Program-made: the position numbers and the translations under genes
Source of the DNA: Magnetospirillum sp. XM-1
Lineage (GTDB): Bacteria; Pseudomonadota; Alphaproteobacteria; Rhodospirillales; Magnetospirillaceae
Assembly: GCF_001511835.1 (NCBI RefSeq)
Contig: NZ_LN997848.1
Coordinates: 4,430,001-4,494,000, forward strand
Length of the DNA stretch: 64,000 nucleotides
Direction of reading: 5' to 3'
The notes under the pieces: generated by a model
Database searches by the model: none
What the model saw: the letters and a program-made list of their open reading frames with translations, nothing else
What the model was told of the DNA's origin: nothing
Shown here: one piece after another, positions 7,601 through 15,910 of the stretch
How positions within the stretch are numbered: the stretch's first letter is position 1
Layout: every line of letters begins with the position of its first letter

Positions 7601-8446
7601 TCACATCAGCCGGTCGAGACGGCCGACTTCGTCGGTGGCGTCCTTGACATGGTCGATGGTCTCGCGGGTCTTGCCCACGAACTCGGCGAAACGCTCCTCG
7701 AAGGAATCGCCGCCCGCGTCGGGAACGGCGAGGCCGCCCACGGACAGCACGTCGCCCATGGCCTTTTCCATGCTGCCCAGCTTACGCCCCACCCCGCCGA
7801 ACAGGGCGTAAAGCCCGATGACCGCCACGGCCGAGGCCGCCAGCAACGCGATGGCGATGCTTTTCAGCAGCTGGCTCAACAGGCCGGAAACACCCTTTTC
7901 AACATAGGCGATGGGATAGCGCAGCACGACGCCGCCTTCGACCTTGCCCAGATTGTTGACCAGGGGAAGGCCGACGATCAGGTTGTCCTCGTCCACCACG
8001 CTGAACGATTGCTGCATGCCGCTGCGAATAGCCTCGGCCAGGGGTTCCGACACCCGGGTGCCGATGGCGCCGCGATCGGTGTCGAACAGCACTTCGCCCC
8101 GGTAGTCGTAGACTTCTACCGCCAGAATCTGGGCGTCGCGGGATTTCTCGCGCTCGATGATCTCCTGCACCTGGCGGAGCTGGCGCAATGCAAACCCCAG
8201 GTTGAGGCTGTCCTCCACCCTTTTCTTGATGGTGAACACCACGAAGGAATAGCGGGACTGCACCTGGGCGGAATAGACGCTTTCGAACTTGTAGTAGGCG
8301 AAGAAGGCGGTTACCAGCAAGGTGGAAAACAGGATGGAAACCAGGGCCAGCGACACCTTGCGGGCCAGCGACCAGCGCACGGGGCGAGCCGGTGGAAGGC
8401 AGACGCCGGTGCCGCCTGCGATGCTGGATTGCCCCATTAATTCCAA
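7601..8446 (-). CDS. Membrane-anchored periplasmic sensor protein with HAMP-like tail and no output domain
   Basis: 281 residues if translation starts at TTG 8446 (AAGGA 9 bases upstream); ATG 8437 is the alternative. TM helix about 28-50, periplasmic domain 51-200 (ILAVEVYDYRGEVLFDTD and IVGLPLVNNLGKVEGGVVLRY are Cache-like), TM helix about 205-228, then a 50-residue helical cytoplasmic tail and nothing more. It is the first gene of the operon and resembles the N-terminal sensor half of the next protein. It may form mixed receptors with the downstream sensor proteins. No family name assigned. Confidence 0.75.
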   Translation of the reverse strand: MELMGQSSIAGGTGVCLPPARPVRWSLARKVSLALVSILFSTLLVTAFFAYYKFESVYSAQVQSRYSFVVFTIKKRVEDSLNLGFALRQLRQVQEIIEREKSRDAQILAVEVYDYRGEVLFDTDRGAIGTRVSEPLAEAIRSGMQQSFSVVDEDNLIVGLPLVNNLGKVEGGVVLRYPIAYVEKGVSGLLSQLLKSIAIALLAASAVAVIGLYALFGGVGRKLGSMEKAMGDVLSVGGLAVPDAGGDSFEERFAEFVGKTRETIDHVKDATDEVGRLDRLM

Positions 8447-8626
8447 GACCCGTTATCCTTCCCACCGGGCGACGGTTGAACCAAGCGGCCGAAGCGACTA
8501 GAAGCAGGTTCCGTTTATAAGATATTTACTGAAGCCGTCCAAGTGCGTGGAGGCCTGAATTCCCAGGAATATCGGAGAATCTTCATCCCCTGTCCAATCA
8601 TGTGGACCTTTGAGCAAAAGATTCCA

Positions 8627-9481
8627 ATGACTTCACAACACGGACATACAGTGTTCACCTCATTCGATGCTATACCAGCGACATATCCGGTGGGAATTTT
8701 CGACTCCGGGGTGGGGGGGCTGACCATTGCCGCAGCCATTCGACGCACCATGCCCGACGAAAAGCTGCTCTATCTGGGCGACGTGGCCCGCCAGCCCTAT
8801 GGCACCAAATCGCCGCGAACCGTGACACGCTATGCGGTCCAGGCTTCTGAATTTCTGGTTGAGAAGGGCATCAAGGCGCTGGTGGTGGCCTGCAACACCG
8901 CCTCGGCGGTGGCGCTGGGCGCCATTTCAGAGCGCTTTCCCGGCCTGCCGGTCCTCGGCGTGGTCGAAGCGGGCGCCGACGGCGCGGCGCGGGCCTCGGC
9001 CCGGGGACGCATCGTGGTCGCCGCCACGGAAGGGACCTGCCGCTCCGAAGCCTACGAGCGCGCCATCGCCCAGCGCCGCCAGGACGCCCGGGTCCGTTGC
9101 ATCCCCTGCCCGCTGTTCGTCGCCCTGGCCGAGGAGGGGCTGACCGACGGCCCCATCGTCGAGAGCGTAGCACGCCACTACCTGGGCTCGCTGTTCGACG
9201 GCAGCGAGGGGGGCGACTGCCTGGTCCTGGGCTGCACCCATTTCCCGCTGCTGGCTCCGGTCCTGGCGCGCCTCGCCGGGCCAGGCGTCACCCTGGTGGA
9301 TTGCGCCGAGGCGACCTCGTCCATGCTGGTCCGGCTTCTGAAAGGGCGCGAAGCCCCGAAGGGCGGCGGCGGCGGCCTGCAGTTGATTTCAACCGACGCG
9401 CCGGAGCGCTTCGCCCGCATGGTGGGCAAGCTGTTCCCCGCCATGGGGCCGTCGCCGGCGGTGGAACTGGCGGACCTTTAA
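8627..9481 (+). CDS. murI: Glutamate racemase MurI
   Basis: Interconverts L- and D-glutamate for peptidoglycan. With the start at ATG 8627 the protein has 284 residues, the usual family length (about 260-290). The N-terminal GIFDSGVGGLT contains the conserved Asp and Ser. The two catalytic cysteines are at about 89 (VVACNTASA) and 203 (LGCTHFPLL). ATG 8600 and 8543 are in frame but would add sequence with no family counterpart; GTG 8651 is also possible. It is transcribed divergently from the sensor operon, and the 180 bases upstream are AT-rich compared with the surroundings. Confidence 0.96.
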   Translation: MTSQHGHTVFTSFDAIPATYPVGIFDSGVGGLTIAAAIRRTMPDEKLLYLGDVARQPYGTKSPRTVTRYAVQASEFLVEKGIKALVVACNTASAVALGAISERFPGLPVLGVVEAGADGAARASARGRIVVAATEGTCRSEAYERAIAQRRQDARVRCIPCPLFVALAEEGLTDGPIVESVARHYLGSLFDGSEGGDCLVLGCTHFPLLAPVLARLAGPGVTLVDCAEATSSMLVRLLKGREAPKGGGGGLQLISTDAPERFARMVGKLFPAMGPSPAVELADL

Positions 9482-9492
9482 AAAGCTCCGGG

Positions 9493-9690
9493 CTATTCCA
9501 CCGGAACCAGGTCGTCGATCATGGGCCCCGCCAGACGCAGCGCCATGGCGCACACCGACTGCTCGCCGCATTGGACCGAGCAGGAGCGGACGCTGTCGAT
9601 AAGGCGCAGGCATTCCGAGTACTTGCCCTCGCCATAAAGGCGACGGGCCTCGGACAACATGGCGATGCAACGATAGGATTGTCCGGTCAC
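9493..9690 (-). CDS. Small cysteine-containing protein, function unknown (65 aa)
   Basis: I chose GTG 9690 because GGCGGAGGGG lies just upstream. The protein has five cysteines (about 8, 27, 36, 40, 46), including the cluster SCSVQCGEQSVC, and no signal peptide or TM segment. It begins 16 bases after the end of the neighbouring 63-residue gene, so the two form a small operon. The convergent murI ends 11 bases away. The Cys pattern could bind a metal or a cluster, but no family is recognised. Confidence 0.55.
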   Translation of the reverse strand: MTGQSYRCIAMLSEARRLYGEGKYSECLRLIDSVRSCSVQCGEQSVCAMALRLAGPMIDDLVPVE

Positions 9691-9706
9691 GGTCCCCTCC
9701 GCCGGA

Positions 9707-9898
9707 TCAGGCGGCGCAGTCGCCCGCCGCCTGGGCATAGAGCTCATCCACCAGAATTCGGGCGACACCCGGGGTCAGGCTCGAATCGCGCGCCAGCAGC
9801 ACCGCCCGCGCCGCGTCGCGCTCCTCGGCACAATCCAGGCCCAACCGCCGAGCGGCCGCGATGGCGCCGCCGATGATCTCGATGAGTGAACCGCTCAT
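9707..9898 (-). CDS. Small hypothetical protein (63 aa)
   Basis: Start at ATG 9898 with GGCAGGAC immediately upstream. The sequence MSGSLIEIIGGAIAAARRLG begins a probably all-helical soluble protein, with a single CAEE cysteine in the middle and another near the end. I do not recognise it. It is the first gene of a two-gene operon divergent from the TonB locus, so it may be co-regulated with metal or cofactor uptake; this is inference from position only. Confidence 0.5.
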   Translation of the reverse strand: MSGSLIEIIGGAIAAARRLGLDCAEERDAARAVLLARDSSLTPGVARILVDELYAQAAGDCAA

Positions 9899-10211
9899 GT
9901 CCTGCCCCGAATGCCGACCGTTGGAATTTATCCATTTCATGATGGAACCCATTGATGTCGCAGGCCAGAGACGAAGCGAAAGAACTTGTGAGTCCATGTA
10001 ACGAAGCCCGACCTTTTCCCACGGGGCCGGCTCGCAGGCATTCCGGACCGCCACATTGACGATGGTCAATTATAAATATCGAATATTATGGCGGTTTAAT
10101 TACTTACCTCCTGCAAATCGGCCGCAGCCGAGGGAATCTTCGTTGACTTTGCAAAAGACCACGCCTACACCGATGGCGTCGTCTTGACATTGATTTGGAG
10201 CGGCCGGGCTG
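9899..10211. promoter_or_regulatory. Divergent intergenic region between the small-gene pair and the TonB locus
   Basis: No gene seen in 313 bases. An AT-rich island at 10066-10110 contains the palindrome AATAT-CGA-ATATT (10075-10087), a possible repressor site shared by both directions. On the plus strand, TTGACT (10143-10148), a 17-base spacer and TACACC (10166-10171) form a plausible sigma-70 promoter 40 bases before the DUF2946 gene. Confidence 0.45.
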
Positions 10212-10640
10212 ATGAGCGGCGGCGTCTTGAGCCGAAGCGGTTGGTTACGAGGGATACGGGCCCGGGGGGCCGGTATCGTTCGCCTGCTGCTGTTGGCGTT
10301 CGCCCTGCAACTGGCCGTGCCGCTGTTCAACGTGGGCGGCATCGCCGCCCTGGCCGGCGAAGCGGCCTTCCAGGCCGACCTGCAATCCTCGCTCTGCCAT
10401 GACGGCAAGGTCGACGCCGCGCCGGATGATGTTCCGGTTCCTTCGGCACAGACCAAGCACTGCGTCTTCTGCCTGCCCATGGCCGGCGATCCGGCGACGG
10501 CGGGCTTCGCCGCGCAGCCCCCCATTCCCGCCTCCACCGAAATCACCGCCGCCCATGTGGCCGATGATCAGGTGCCCCAGGCCGCGCGTCCGGCCTTCGC
10601 CCGCTCCCGCGCCCCTCCGTCCACGCCTCGCACCGTCTGA
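10212..10640 (+). CDS. DUF2946-like small secreted protein, first gene of the TonB locus
   Basis: 142 residues. An N-terminal hydrophobic segment (IVRLLLLAFALQLAVPLF, about 22-39) acts as signal or anchor. The mature part contains LCHDGK and later KHCVFCLPM, the His/Cys-x2-Cys arrangement typical of DUF2946 proteins, which are often encoded beside copper-related TonB receptors. The C-terminal 50 residues are Pro/Ala-rich and low in information. GGAG lies 11 bases before ATG 10212. The TonB receptor gene follows after 48 bases. A role in periplasmic metal handling is inference from the motif and context. Confidence 0.7.
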   Translation: MSGGVLSRSGWLRGIRARGAGIVRLLLLAFALQLAVPLFNVGGIAALAGEAAFQADLQSSLCHDGKVDAAPDDVPVPSAQTKHCVFCLPMAGDPATAGFAAQPPIPASTEITAAHVADDQVPQAARPAFARSRAPPSTPRTV

Positions 10641-10688
10641 GCCATCCTGCCCCACCTGGGGCATTTTCACGGTTTTCGAGGATCGACC

Positions 10689-12794
10689 ATGCCTGCCCTG
10701 ATCTCCCGCCGCGCCATGCTGTGCGCAGGCACCGCCCTTTGCTCCATTCTTGCCATGGCGTCCGGCCCGGCCTATTCCGCCGACGACGCCACCGACATGC
10801 CGGAAATGACCATCACCGGCACGCGCGAAGGCCGGCTGAAATCCGAAACCCCGGCGGCGGTCACCGTGATCGGCAAGGACGTCATCGATGACGTGAAGCC
10901 CGGCCACCCCATGGAGCTGATGACCAAGGTTCCCGGTGCGGCCATCATGATCACCAACGGCGAAGGCCACACCACCGGCATCCGCCAGCCCATCGGCACC
11001 GGCCAGGTCTATCTCTACCTGGAAGACGGCATCCCCACCCGCGCCCCGGGCTTCTTCAATCACAACGCCCTGTTCGAGGTGAACCTGCCCCAGTCGGGCG
11101 GCATCGAAATCACCCGCGGCCCCGGCTCGGCGCTGCAGGGCTCGGACGCCATCGGCGCAGTGTTCAACACCTTGTCCAACCCGCCCTCCGCCGGCCCCGA
11201 GGTCAAGATCACCGCCGAGGGCGGCTCCTACGGCTGGGCGCGTGTGCTGGCCACCGCCAGCAACACCTACGGCGACACAGGCATCCGCGGCGACGTCAAC
11301 GGCACCCACACCGACGGCTGGCGCCGCCACACCCTCTATGACCGCCAGAGCGCCACCTTCCGCGTCGATCAGGTGCTGGGCGACGGCGTCAACGTCCGCT
11401 CGGTGCTGACCGGCTCCAACGTCGACATGGAAACCGGCGCCGGCGCGCGATTGATCAAGTCCGACTACCTGAACAATCCCACCGAAAACTACCACTCCAT
11501 CGCCTGGCGCCGGGTGAAGTCCATGCGCGGATCGGTGTCGTTCGACAAGGATTTCGGTTCCTCGCTGCTCAGCGTGACGCCCTTCGTCCGCTCCAACATC
11601 ATGGACATGAACCCGTCCTATTCGCTGTCCAGCGATCCCAGCATCCAGCTGTCGGGCCATTCCTCCCTGGGCATGCAGGTCAAGTACCGCCAGGATTTCG
11701 AACCCTGGCGCACCCGGCTGATCTTCGGCTCCGACTTCGACTACACCAAGGGTTTCCGCGACGAGGAACGCATCAACGTCACCAAGGTGGGCAGTTATTT
11801 CAAGTCCTACACCCACGGCCCCAAGATCTATAACTACGACATCGATTACGTGCAGATCTCGCCCTATGTCCATGCCGAGACCTCGCCGCTCGAACACCTT
11901 CGCCTGGAAGCCGGCCTGCGCCTCGACACCGTCAGCTTCGACTACCACAACCACATGAATTCGGGCGCTTTCTCGACGACGATCACCGGCGGCGCAACCA
12001 AGACCTTCTATCGTCCGAACGACACGACGCGCTATTTCAGCCACCTGAGCCCCAGCTTCGGCGCCACCTATTCCATCGACCCCATGGCCAACCTCTTCGG
12101 ACGCTACAAGCACTCGTTCCGCACCCCGGGCGAAGGCGACCTGTTCCGCTCCGGCCTCAACCAGGACAGCGTCCACCTCAAGCCGGTGACGGTGAACACC
12201 TACGAGATCGGCGTGAAGGGACCTGACAAGGGCAAGTTCACCTACGAGATCGCCGCCTTCACCATGCTGAAGCAGAACGACATCCTGTCGTCCAAGGCGG
12301 CGGACGGCACGCCCAGCCAGACCAGCAACGGCAAGACCAGCCACAAGGGCATCGAGCTGGGCGCCGCCTGGCAGGTCCTGCCCGAATGGAAGATCGAGGG
12401 CAACACCTCGTATGCCGTGCATAAGTACCGCCGCTGGGTTCTGTCGACGACCGAGGCCTATAGCGGCATGGAAATTCCCTCGGCGCCCCGCGTGGTCTCC
12501 AACGCGCAGCTGACCTGGACGCCCAACTTCGCCGAAGGCCTGCGGCTCTCGGGCGAATGGACCCATCTGGGGGCCTACAAGATGGATGATGCCAACACCA
12601 ATACCTATCGCGGCCATCATCTGTTCAACCTGCACGCCGCCTATACGGTGACCGAGAATTTCGAGGTGTTCGGCCGCATGATGAACATCATGGACGAGCG
12701 CTGGGCGACGCAGGCTCAGTTCGTCAGCAGCCGCGAGGAGTTCTCGCCGGGCCTGCCCCGTACCCTCTACGGCGGCGCGACTGTGAGGTTCTGA
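10689..12794 (+). CDS. TonB-dependent outer membrane receptor
   Basis: 701 residues with a signal peptide (cleavage near AYSA, about residue 30), a TonB box-like PEMTITGTREG, a complete plug domain (about 45-165, including VYLYLEDGIPTRAPGF and IEITRGPGSALQGSDAIGAV) and a 22-strand-type barrel ending in the aromatic-terminated strand YGGATVRF. It imports a ligand across the outer membrane with energy from TonB/ExbB/ExbD. The next five genes supply a partner protein and a dedicated TonB complex. The ligand is unknown; the DUF2946 and CxCC neighbours favour a metal, possibly copper. RBS GAGG is present 9 bases upstream of ATG. Confidence 0.95.
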   Translation: MPALISRRAMLCAGTALCSILAMASGPAYSADDATDMPEMTITGTREGRLKSETPAAVTVIGKDVIDDVKPGHPMELMTKVPGAAIMITNGEGHTTGIRQPIGTGQVYLYLEDGIPTRAPGFFNHNALFEVNLPQSGGIEITRGPGSALQGSDAIGAVFNTLSNPPSAGPEVKITAEGGSYGWARVLATASNTYGDTGIRGDVNGTHTDGWRRHTLYDRQSATFRVDQVLGDGVNVRSVLTGSNVDMETGAGARLIKSDYLNNPTENYHSIAWRRVKSMRGSVSFDKDFGSSLLSVTPFVRSNIMDMNPSYSLSSDPSIQLSGHSSLGMQVKYRQDFEPWRTRLIFGSDFDYTKGFRDEERINVTKVGSYFKSYTHGPKIYNYDIDYVQISPYVHAETSPLEHLRLEAGLRLDTVSFDYHNHMNSGAFSTTITGGATKTFYRPNDTTRYFSHLSPSFGATYSIDPMANLFGRYKHSFRTPGEGDLFRSGLNQDSVHLKPVTVNTYEIGVKGPDKGKFTYEIAAFTMLKQNDILSSKAADGTPSQTSNGKTSHKGIELGAAWQVLPEWKIEGNTSYAVHKYRRWVLSTTEAYSGMEIPSAPRVVSNAQLTWTPNFAEGLRLSGEWTHLGAYKMDDANTNTYRGHHLFNLHAAYTVTENFEVFGRMMNIMDERWATQAQFVSSREEFSPGLPRTLYGGATVRF

Positions 12795-12796
12795 TC

Positions 12797-14023
12797 ATGT
12801 CCCTGCTCCGGCCGCTGGTTCTGGCCAGCCTCCTCCTTTTCGCCGCCCCATCCTGGGCGGCGGAGCACCAGCACCAGCACGGCGGCGGCCAGGACGCGAA
12901 ACGGTCGGGCTGCGCACCGGAGAACACCGCGCTCGCCTGCGCCCAGGTGGCCAGCCCGGCCTTCCTGGCCGACGGCAGCCTGGCGCTGGCCTGGGCGGCG
13001 GGCGGGCGGGTGATGCTCGCCCGCTCCACCGATCTCGGCGCCAGTTTCCAGCCGGCGGTCGCCGTCAACGGCGGGCCCGAGGCCGTGGACGTGTCGGGCG
13101 ATTCCCGCCCGGCCGTCGCCGCCGATTCCAAGGGCCGCGTCTTCGTCGCCTGGTCGGTGCGCAAGGACTCGGCCTATAACGGCACCTTGTTCCTTGCCCG
13201 CTCGACCGATGGCGGCGCCAGCTTCATGCCGCCCCGCCACGTGGCCTCCGATCCGTCCAGCCAACGCTTCACCGTGCTGCGCACCGACGCCCGCGACCGC
13301 CTGTACATGGCCTGGATCGACAAGCGGGAGGGCACGGCGGCCAAGAAAGCCGGCCAGGCCTATCGCGGCGCCGCCCTGGCCGTGGCGTGGTCCGACGACG
13401 GCGCCGAGACCTTCGCCTTCGAAGGAATCGCCCAGTCCAATTCCTGCGAATGCTGCCGCATCGCCTTTGATTTCGACAAGACCGGGCGACCGCTGGTCAT
13501 GTGGCGTCACGTCTTCGAGCCCAATATCCGCGACCATGCCCTGATGGTGTTCGCCGACCGCGACAAGCCCGGTTCCATCCGCAAGGTGGCCGAGGACAAT
13601 TGGCGCGTCGATGCCTGCCCCCATCACGGCCCGGCTTTGGCCGCAGCGGCGGACGGCTCGGTCCATGCCGCCTGGTATACCGCCGGCACTGCGCGCAAGG
13701 GGGTGTTCTACGCCCGGGCCGCCGGACCGGACGCGGCCTTCTCCGAGCCGCGCCCCCTGGGCAATCCCGCCACCACCGTCTCGCACCCGCAGGTGCTGGC
13801 GCTGAAAGGGCGGCTGTGGATGGCCTGGAAGGAATTCGACGGCGAGACCACCACGGTCCAGGCCCAGGTCTCGGACGATTCCGGCCGCACATGGTCGCAG
13901 CCCAAAGGCCTGGCCCGAACGACGGATGCCTCGGACCGTCCGATCCTGTTAGGCAACGGCGCACAGGCCTTCCTGTCCTGGATGACCGCCGCCGAGGGCT
14001 GGCGGCTGGTCGCGGTGGAGTAG
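12797..14023 (+). CDS. Secreted BNR-repeat (sialidase-like fold) protein with Cys/His metal-type motifs
   Basis: 408 residues, beginning 2 bases after the receptor gene. A signal peptide (cleavage after SWA, about 22) is followed by HQHQH. The body has repeated Asp-box/BNR motifs such as STDLGASF, STDGGASF, SDDGAETF and SDDSGRTW, predicting a beta propeller as in sialidases. However, a SCECCRI motif (about 216-222) and DACPHHGP are not sialidase catalytic residues and look like metal ligands. A periplasmic or surface metal-binding partner for the receptor is more likely than glycosidase activity. That function is inference; the fold call rests on the repeated Asp boxes. Confidence 0.8.
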   Translation: MSLLRPLVLASLLLFAAPSWAAEHQHQHGGGQDAKRSGCAPENTALACAQVASPAFLADGSLALAWAAGGRVMLARSTDLGASFQPAVAVNGGPEAVDVSGDSRPAVAADSKGRVFVAWSVRKDSAYNGTLFLARSTDGGASFMPPRHVASDPSSQRFTVLRTDARDRLYMAWIDKREGTAAKKAGQAYRGAALAVAWSDDGAETFAFEGIAQSNSCECCRIAFDFDKTGRPLVMWRHVFEPNIRDHALMVFADRDKPGSIRKVAEDNWRVDACPHHGPALAAAADGSVHAAWYTAGTARKGVFYARAAGPDAAFSEPRPLGNPATTVSHPQVLALKGRLWMAWKEFDGETTTVQAQVSDDSGRTWSQPKGLARTTDASDRPILLGNGAQAFLSWMTAAEGWRLVAVE

Positions 14024-14026
14024 CCC

Positions 14027-14671
14027 ATGTACGCGGCGCGGCGCCAATCCTCATCCAAGCGTCTGGCCGGTCTGGCCGGGGTGGTGGCGCTGCACGCCGC
14101 CGCCATCTACGCCCTGGCCAACGGGTTGGGGCATTGCGCCGTCGAGATCCTGAAGGCGCCGCTGGAGGCCAAGGTCGTCGCCGAACTGATCAAGCCGCCG
14201 GAACCGCCCAAGGTCGAACCGCCGCCGCCGCCCAAGGCGGTGAAGCCGCCGCCGCCCGCCTATGTGCCGCCGCCCAAGACGCGGGTTCAGGCGCCACCGC
14301 CCGCCGCCATCACCGCCGTCACCCAGGAGGCCCCCGTGGCACCGCCGCCGCCGGTGGTCATCGCCCCGGTGGCCGCCGAGCCGCCGCCCGTCAAGGTGCA
14401 GCCCGCCCTGGACCAGGGCCGGCCGTGCAAGCCGCCGCAATACCCGCCCGCCGCCCGCCGGGCCGAGGAAACCGGGGCGGTGGTGCTGAAATTCCTGATC
14501 GACACCGACGGTTCGGTGATGGAAAGCGTCGTCGAAGCCACCAGCGGCTTCGAGCGCCTGGACGAAGCCGCGCGCCAGGCCCTGGCGCTGTGCCGCTTCA
14601 AGCCCGGGACAACCGACGGCCGCCCCGAACGCTCGTGGGCCCGCATCCGCTATGTCTGGAAACTGCAATGA
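14027..14671 (+). CDS. tonB: TonB energy transducer
   Basis: 214 residues. N-terminal TM helix about 13-33 carries the conserved His (H23) needed for coupling to ExbB/ExbD. A long Pro-rich periplasmic spacer (about 56-130, PPPP and KPPPPA runs) is followed by a TonB C-terminal domain (YPPAARRAEETGAVVLKFLI onward, ending RYVWKLQ). It transmits the inner-membrane proton gradient to outer membrane receptors. It lies 3 bases after the BNR gene and overlaps exbB by 4 bases (ATGA), so it is clearly part of this operon. Confidence 0.94.
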   Translation: MYAARRQSSSKRLAGLAGVVALHAAAIYALANGLGHCAVEILKAPLEAKVVAELIKPPEPPKVEPPPPPKAVKPPPPAYVPPPKTRVQAPPPAAITAVTQEAPVAPPPPVVIAPVAAEPPPVKVQPALDQGRPCKPPQYPPAARRAEETGAVVLKFLIDTDGSVMESVVEATSGFERLDEAARQALALCRFKPGTTDGRPERSWARIRYVWKLQ

Positions 14672-15468
14672 CCGGAAACAAGACCATGCTCCGTATCGCC
14701 CTTGCCGCCGTGGCCCTCCTGCTGCTGGCCGACCCGGTCCTCGCCGGCCATGTGGAAGACGGGCACGCCGTCGCCAAGCAGGTGGTGGACAATCCTTATG
14801 GCCTTGACGCCCTGTGGGCCCAGGGCGACTTCGTCTCCAAGGGCACCCTGATCATCCTGGCCCTGATGTCCATGGCGTCGTGGTACATCCTGGTGGTCAA
14901 GCTGGTGGAGCAGTCGCGCATGATGCGCCACGCCAAGGCCGCCGCCGCAGGGTTCTGGAAGGCGGCTTCCGTGGCCGACGGCGCCAAGGCGCTGGCCGAG
15001 GACAGCCCCTTCCGCTTCGTAGCCGCCTCCGGCATCGAGGCCGCCCAGCACCACGAAGGCTCGCTGACCGAAAAGATCGACCTGCACACCTGGGTGACCA
15101 TGTCCATCCAGCGTTCGGTGGGCGAGATCGTCTCCGACCTCCAGGGCGGGCTGGCCATTCTGGCCACCGTGGGCTCCACCGCCCCCTTCGTTGGGCTGTT
15201 CGGCACCGTCTGGGGCATCTACCACGCGCTGACCGCCATCGGCATCGCCGGCCAGGCGGCCATCGACAAGGTGGCCGGCCCGGTGGGCGAGGCGCTGATC
15301 ATGACCGCCTTCGGCCTGGCCGTGGCGGTGCCCGCCGTGCTGGGCTACAACCTGCTGGTCCGCCGCAACAAACTGGTGGCCGAGAAGGTCCGCGCCTTCG
15401 CCGCCGACCTGCACGCCGTGCTGCTGGCCGGAGCCAACGGCAACGCCAGCCTTCGGGTGGTGCGCTGA
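14668..15468 (+). CDS. exbB: ExbB proton channel (MotA/TolQ/ExbB family)
   Basis: 266 residues. An N-terminal signal-like helix (MLRIALAAVALLLLADPVLA) marks the long form of ExbB. TM1 is at about 52-75 (LIILALMSMASWYILVVKLV); the conserved TM2-TM3 region contains ILATVGSTAPFVGLFGTVWG and IMTAFGLAVAVPAVLGYN. ATG 14668 overlaps the TonB stop, and its own TGA shares a base with the exbD ATG, so the genes are translationally coupled. It forms the proton-driven motor with the two ExbD proteins and TonB. Confidence 0.95.
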   Translation: MTGNKTMLRIALAAVALLLLADPVLAGHVEDGHAVAKQVVDNPYGLDALWAQGDFVSKGTLIILALMSMASWYILVVKLVEQSRMMRHAKAAAAGFWKAASVADGAKALAEDSPFRFVAASGIEAAQHHEGSLTEKIDLHTWVTMSIQRSVGEIVSDLQGGLAILATVGSTAPFVGLFGTVWGIYHALTAIGIAGQAAIDKVAGPVGEALIMTAFGLAVAVPAVLGYNLLVRRNKLVAEKVRAFAADLHAVLLAGANGNASLRVVR

Positions 15469-15899
15469 TGGCCATTTCCTTCGGCCCGGCCGGAGACGAC
15501 GGCGACGAGGACGGCGTGATGTCGTCCATCAACACCACGCCCCTGGTGGACGTGATGCTGGTGCTGCTGATCATCTTCCTCATCACTATTCCGGTGGTGA
15601 CCCACACCGTGCCGCTGCAACTGCCCAAGGAAGCCAACCAGCCCACCATCACCCAGCCGGGCAACGTCACCATCGCCGTGGACCATCATGGCAAGGTGTG
15701 GTGGAACGAGGAGAGCCTTGCCGGCCGCCCCGATCTCGCCGCCCGCCTGGACACCGCCGCCGCAAGGACGCCGCAGCCGGAAATCCACATCAGGGGTGAC
15801 AAGGATGCCGCCTACGAGCATGTGGGCCGCGTGCTGGCCGCCGCGCAAAGGGCCGGGATCACCAAGGTCAGCTTCATCACCGAACCGCCGCCGCGCTGA
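15468..15899 (+). CDS. exbD: ExbD biopolymer transport protein (first copy)
   Basis: 143 residues. The single TM helix contains the proton-carrying Asp in TPLVDVMLVLLIIF (D28), preceded by the usual SSINTTPL, and is followed by a small periplasmic domain. Start ATG 15468 shares its A with the exbB stop (TGATG). Works in complex with ExbB and TonB. Confidence 0.94.
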   Translation: MAISFGPAGDDGDEDGVMSSINTTPLVDVMLVLLIIFLITIPVVTHTVPLQLPKEANQPTITQPGNVTIAVDHHGKVWWNEESLAGRPDLAARLDTAAARTPQPEIHIRGDKDAAYEHVGRVLAAAQRAGITKVSFITEPPPR

Positions 15900-15910
15900 A
15901 GGCCCGCCCC

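Noticed and set aside
5521..7647. Long plus-strand frame of 708 codons opposite the sensor-MFS gene
   Set aside because: Low-complexity His/Gln/Arg protein, no motifs; the minus strand encodes an evident MFS permease.
10245..12635. Minus-strand frame of 796 codons opposite the TonB receptor
   Set aside because: Antisense mirror of a clear receptor gene; composition is not protein-like.
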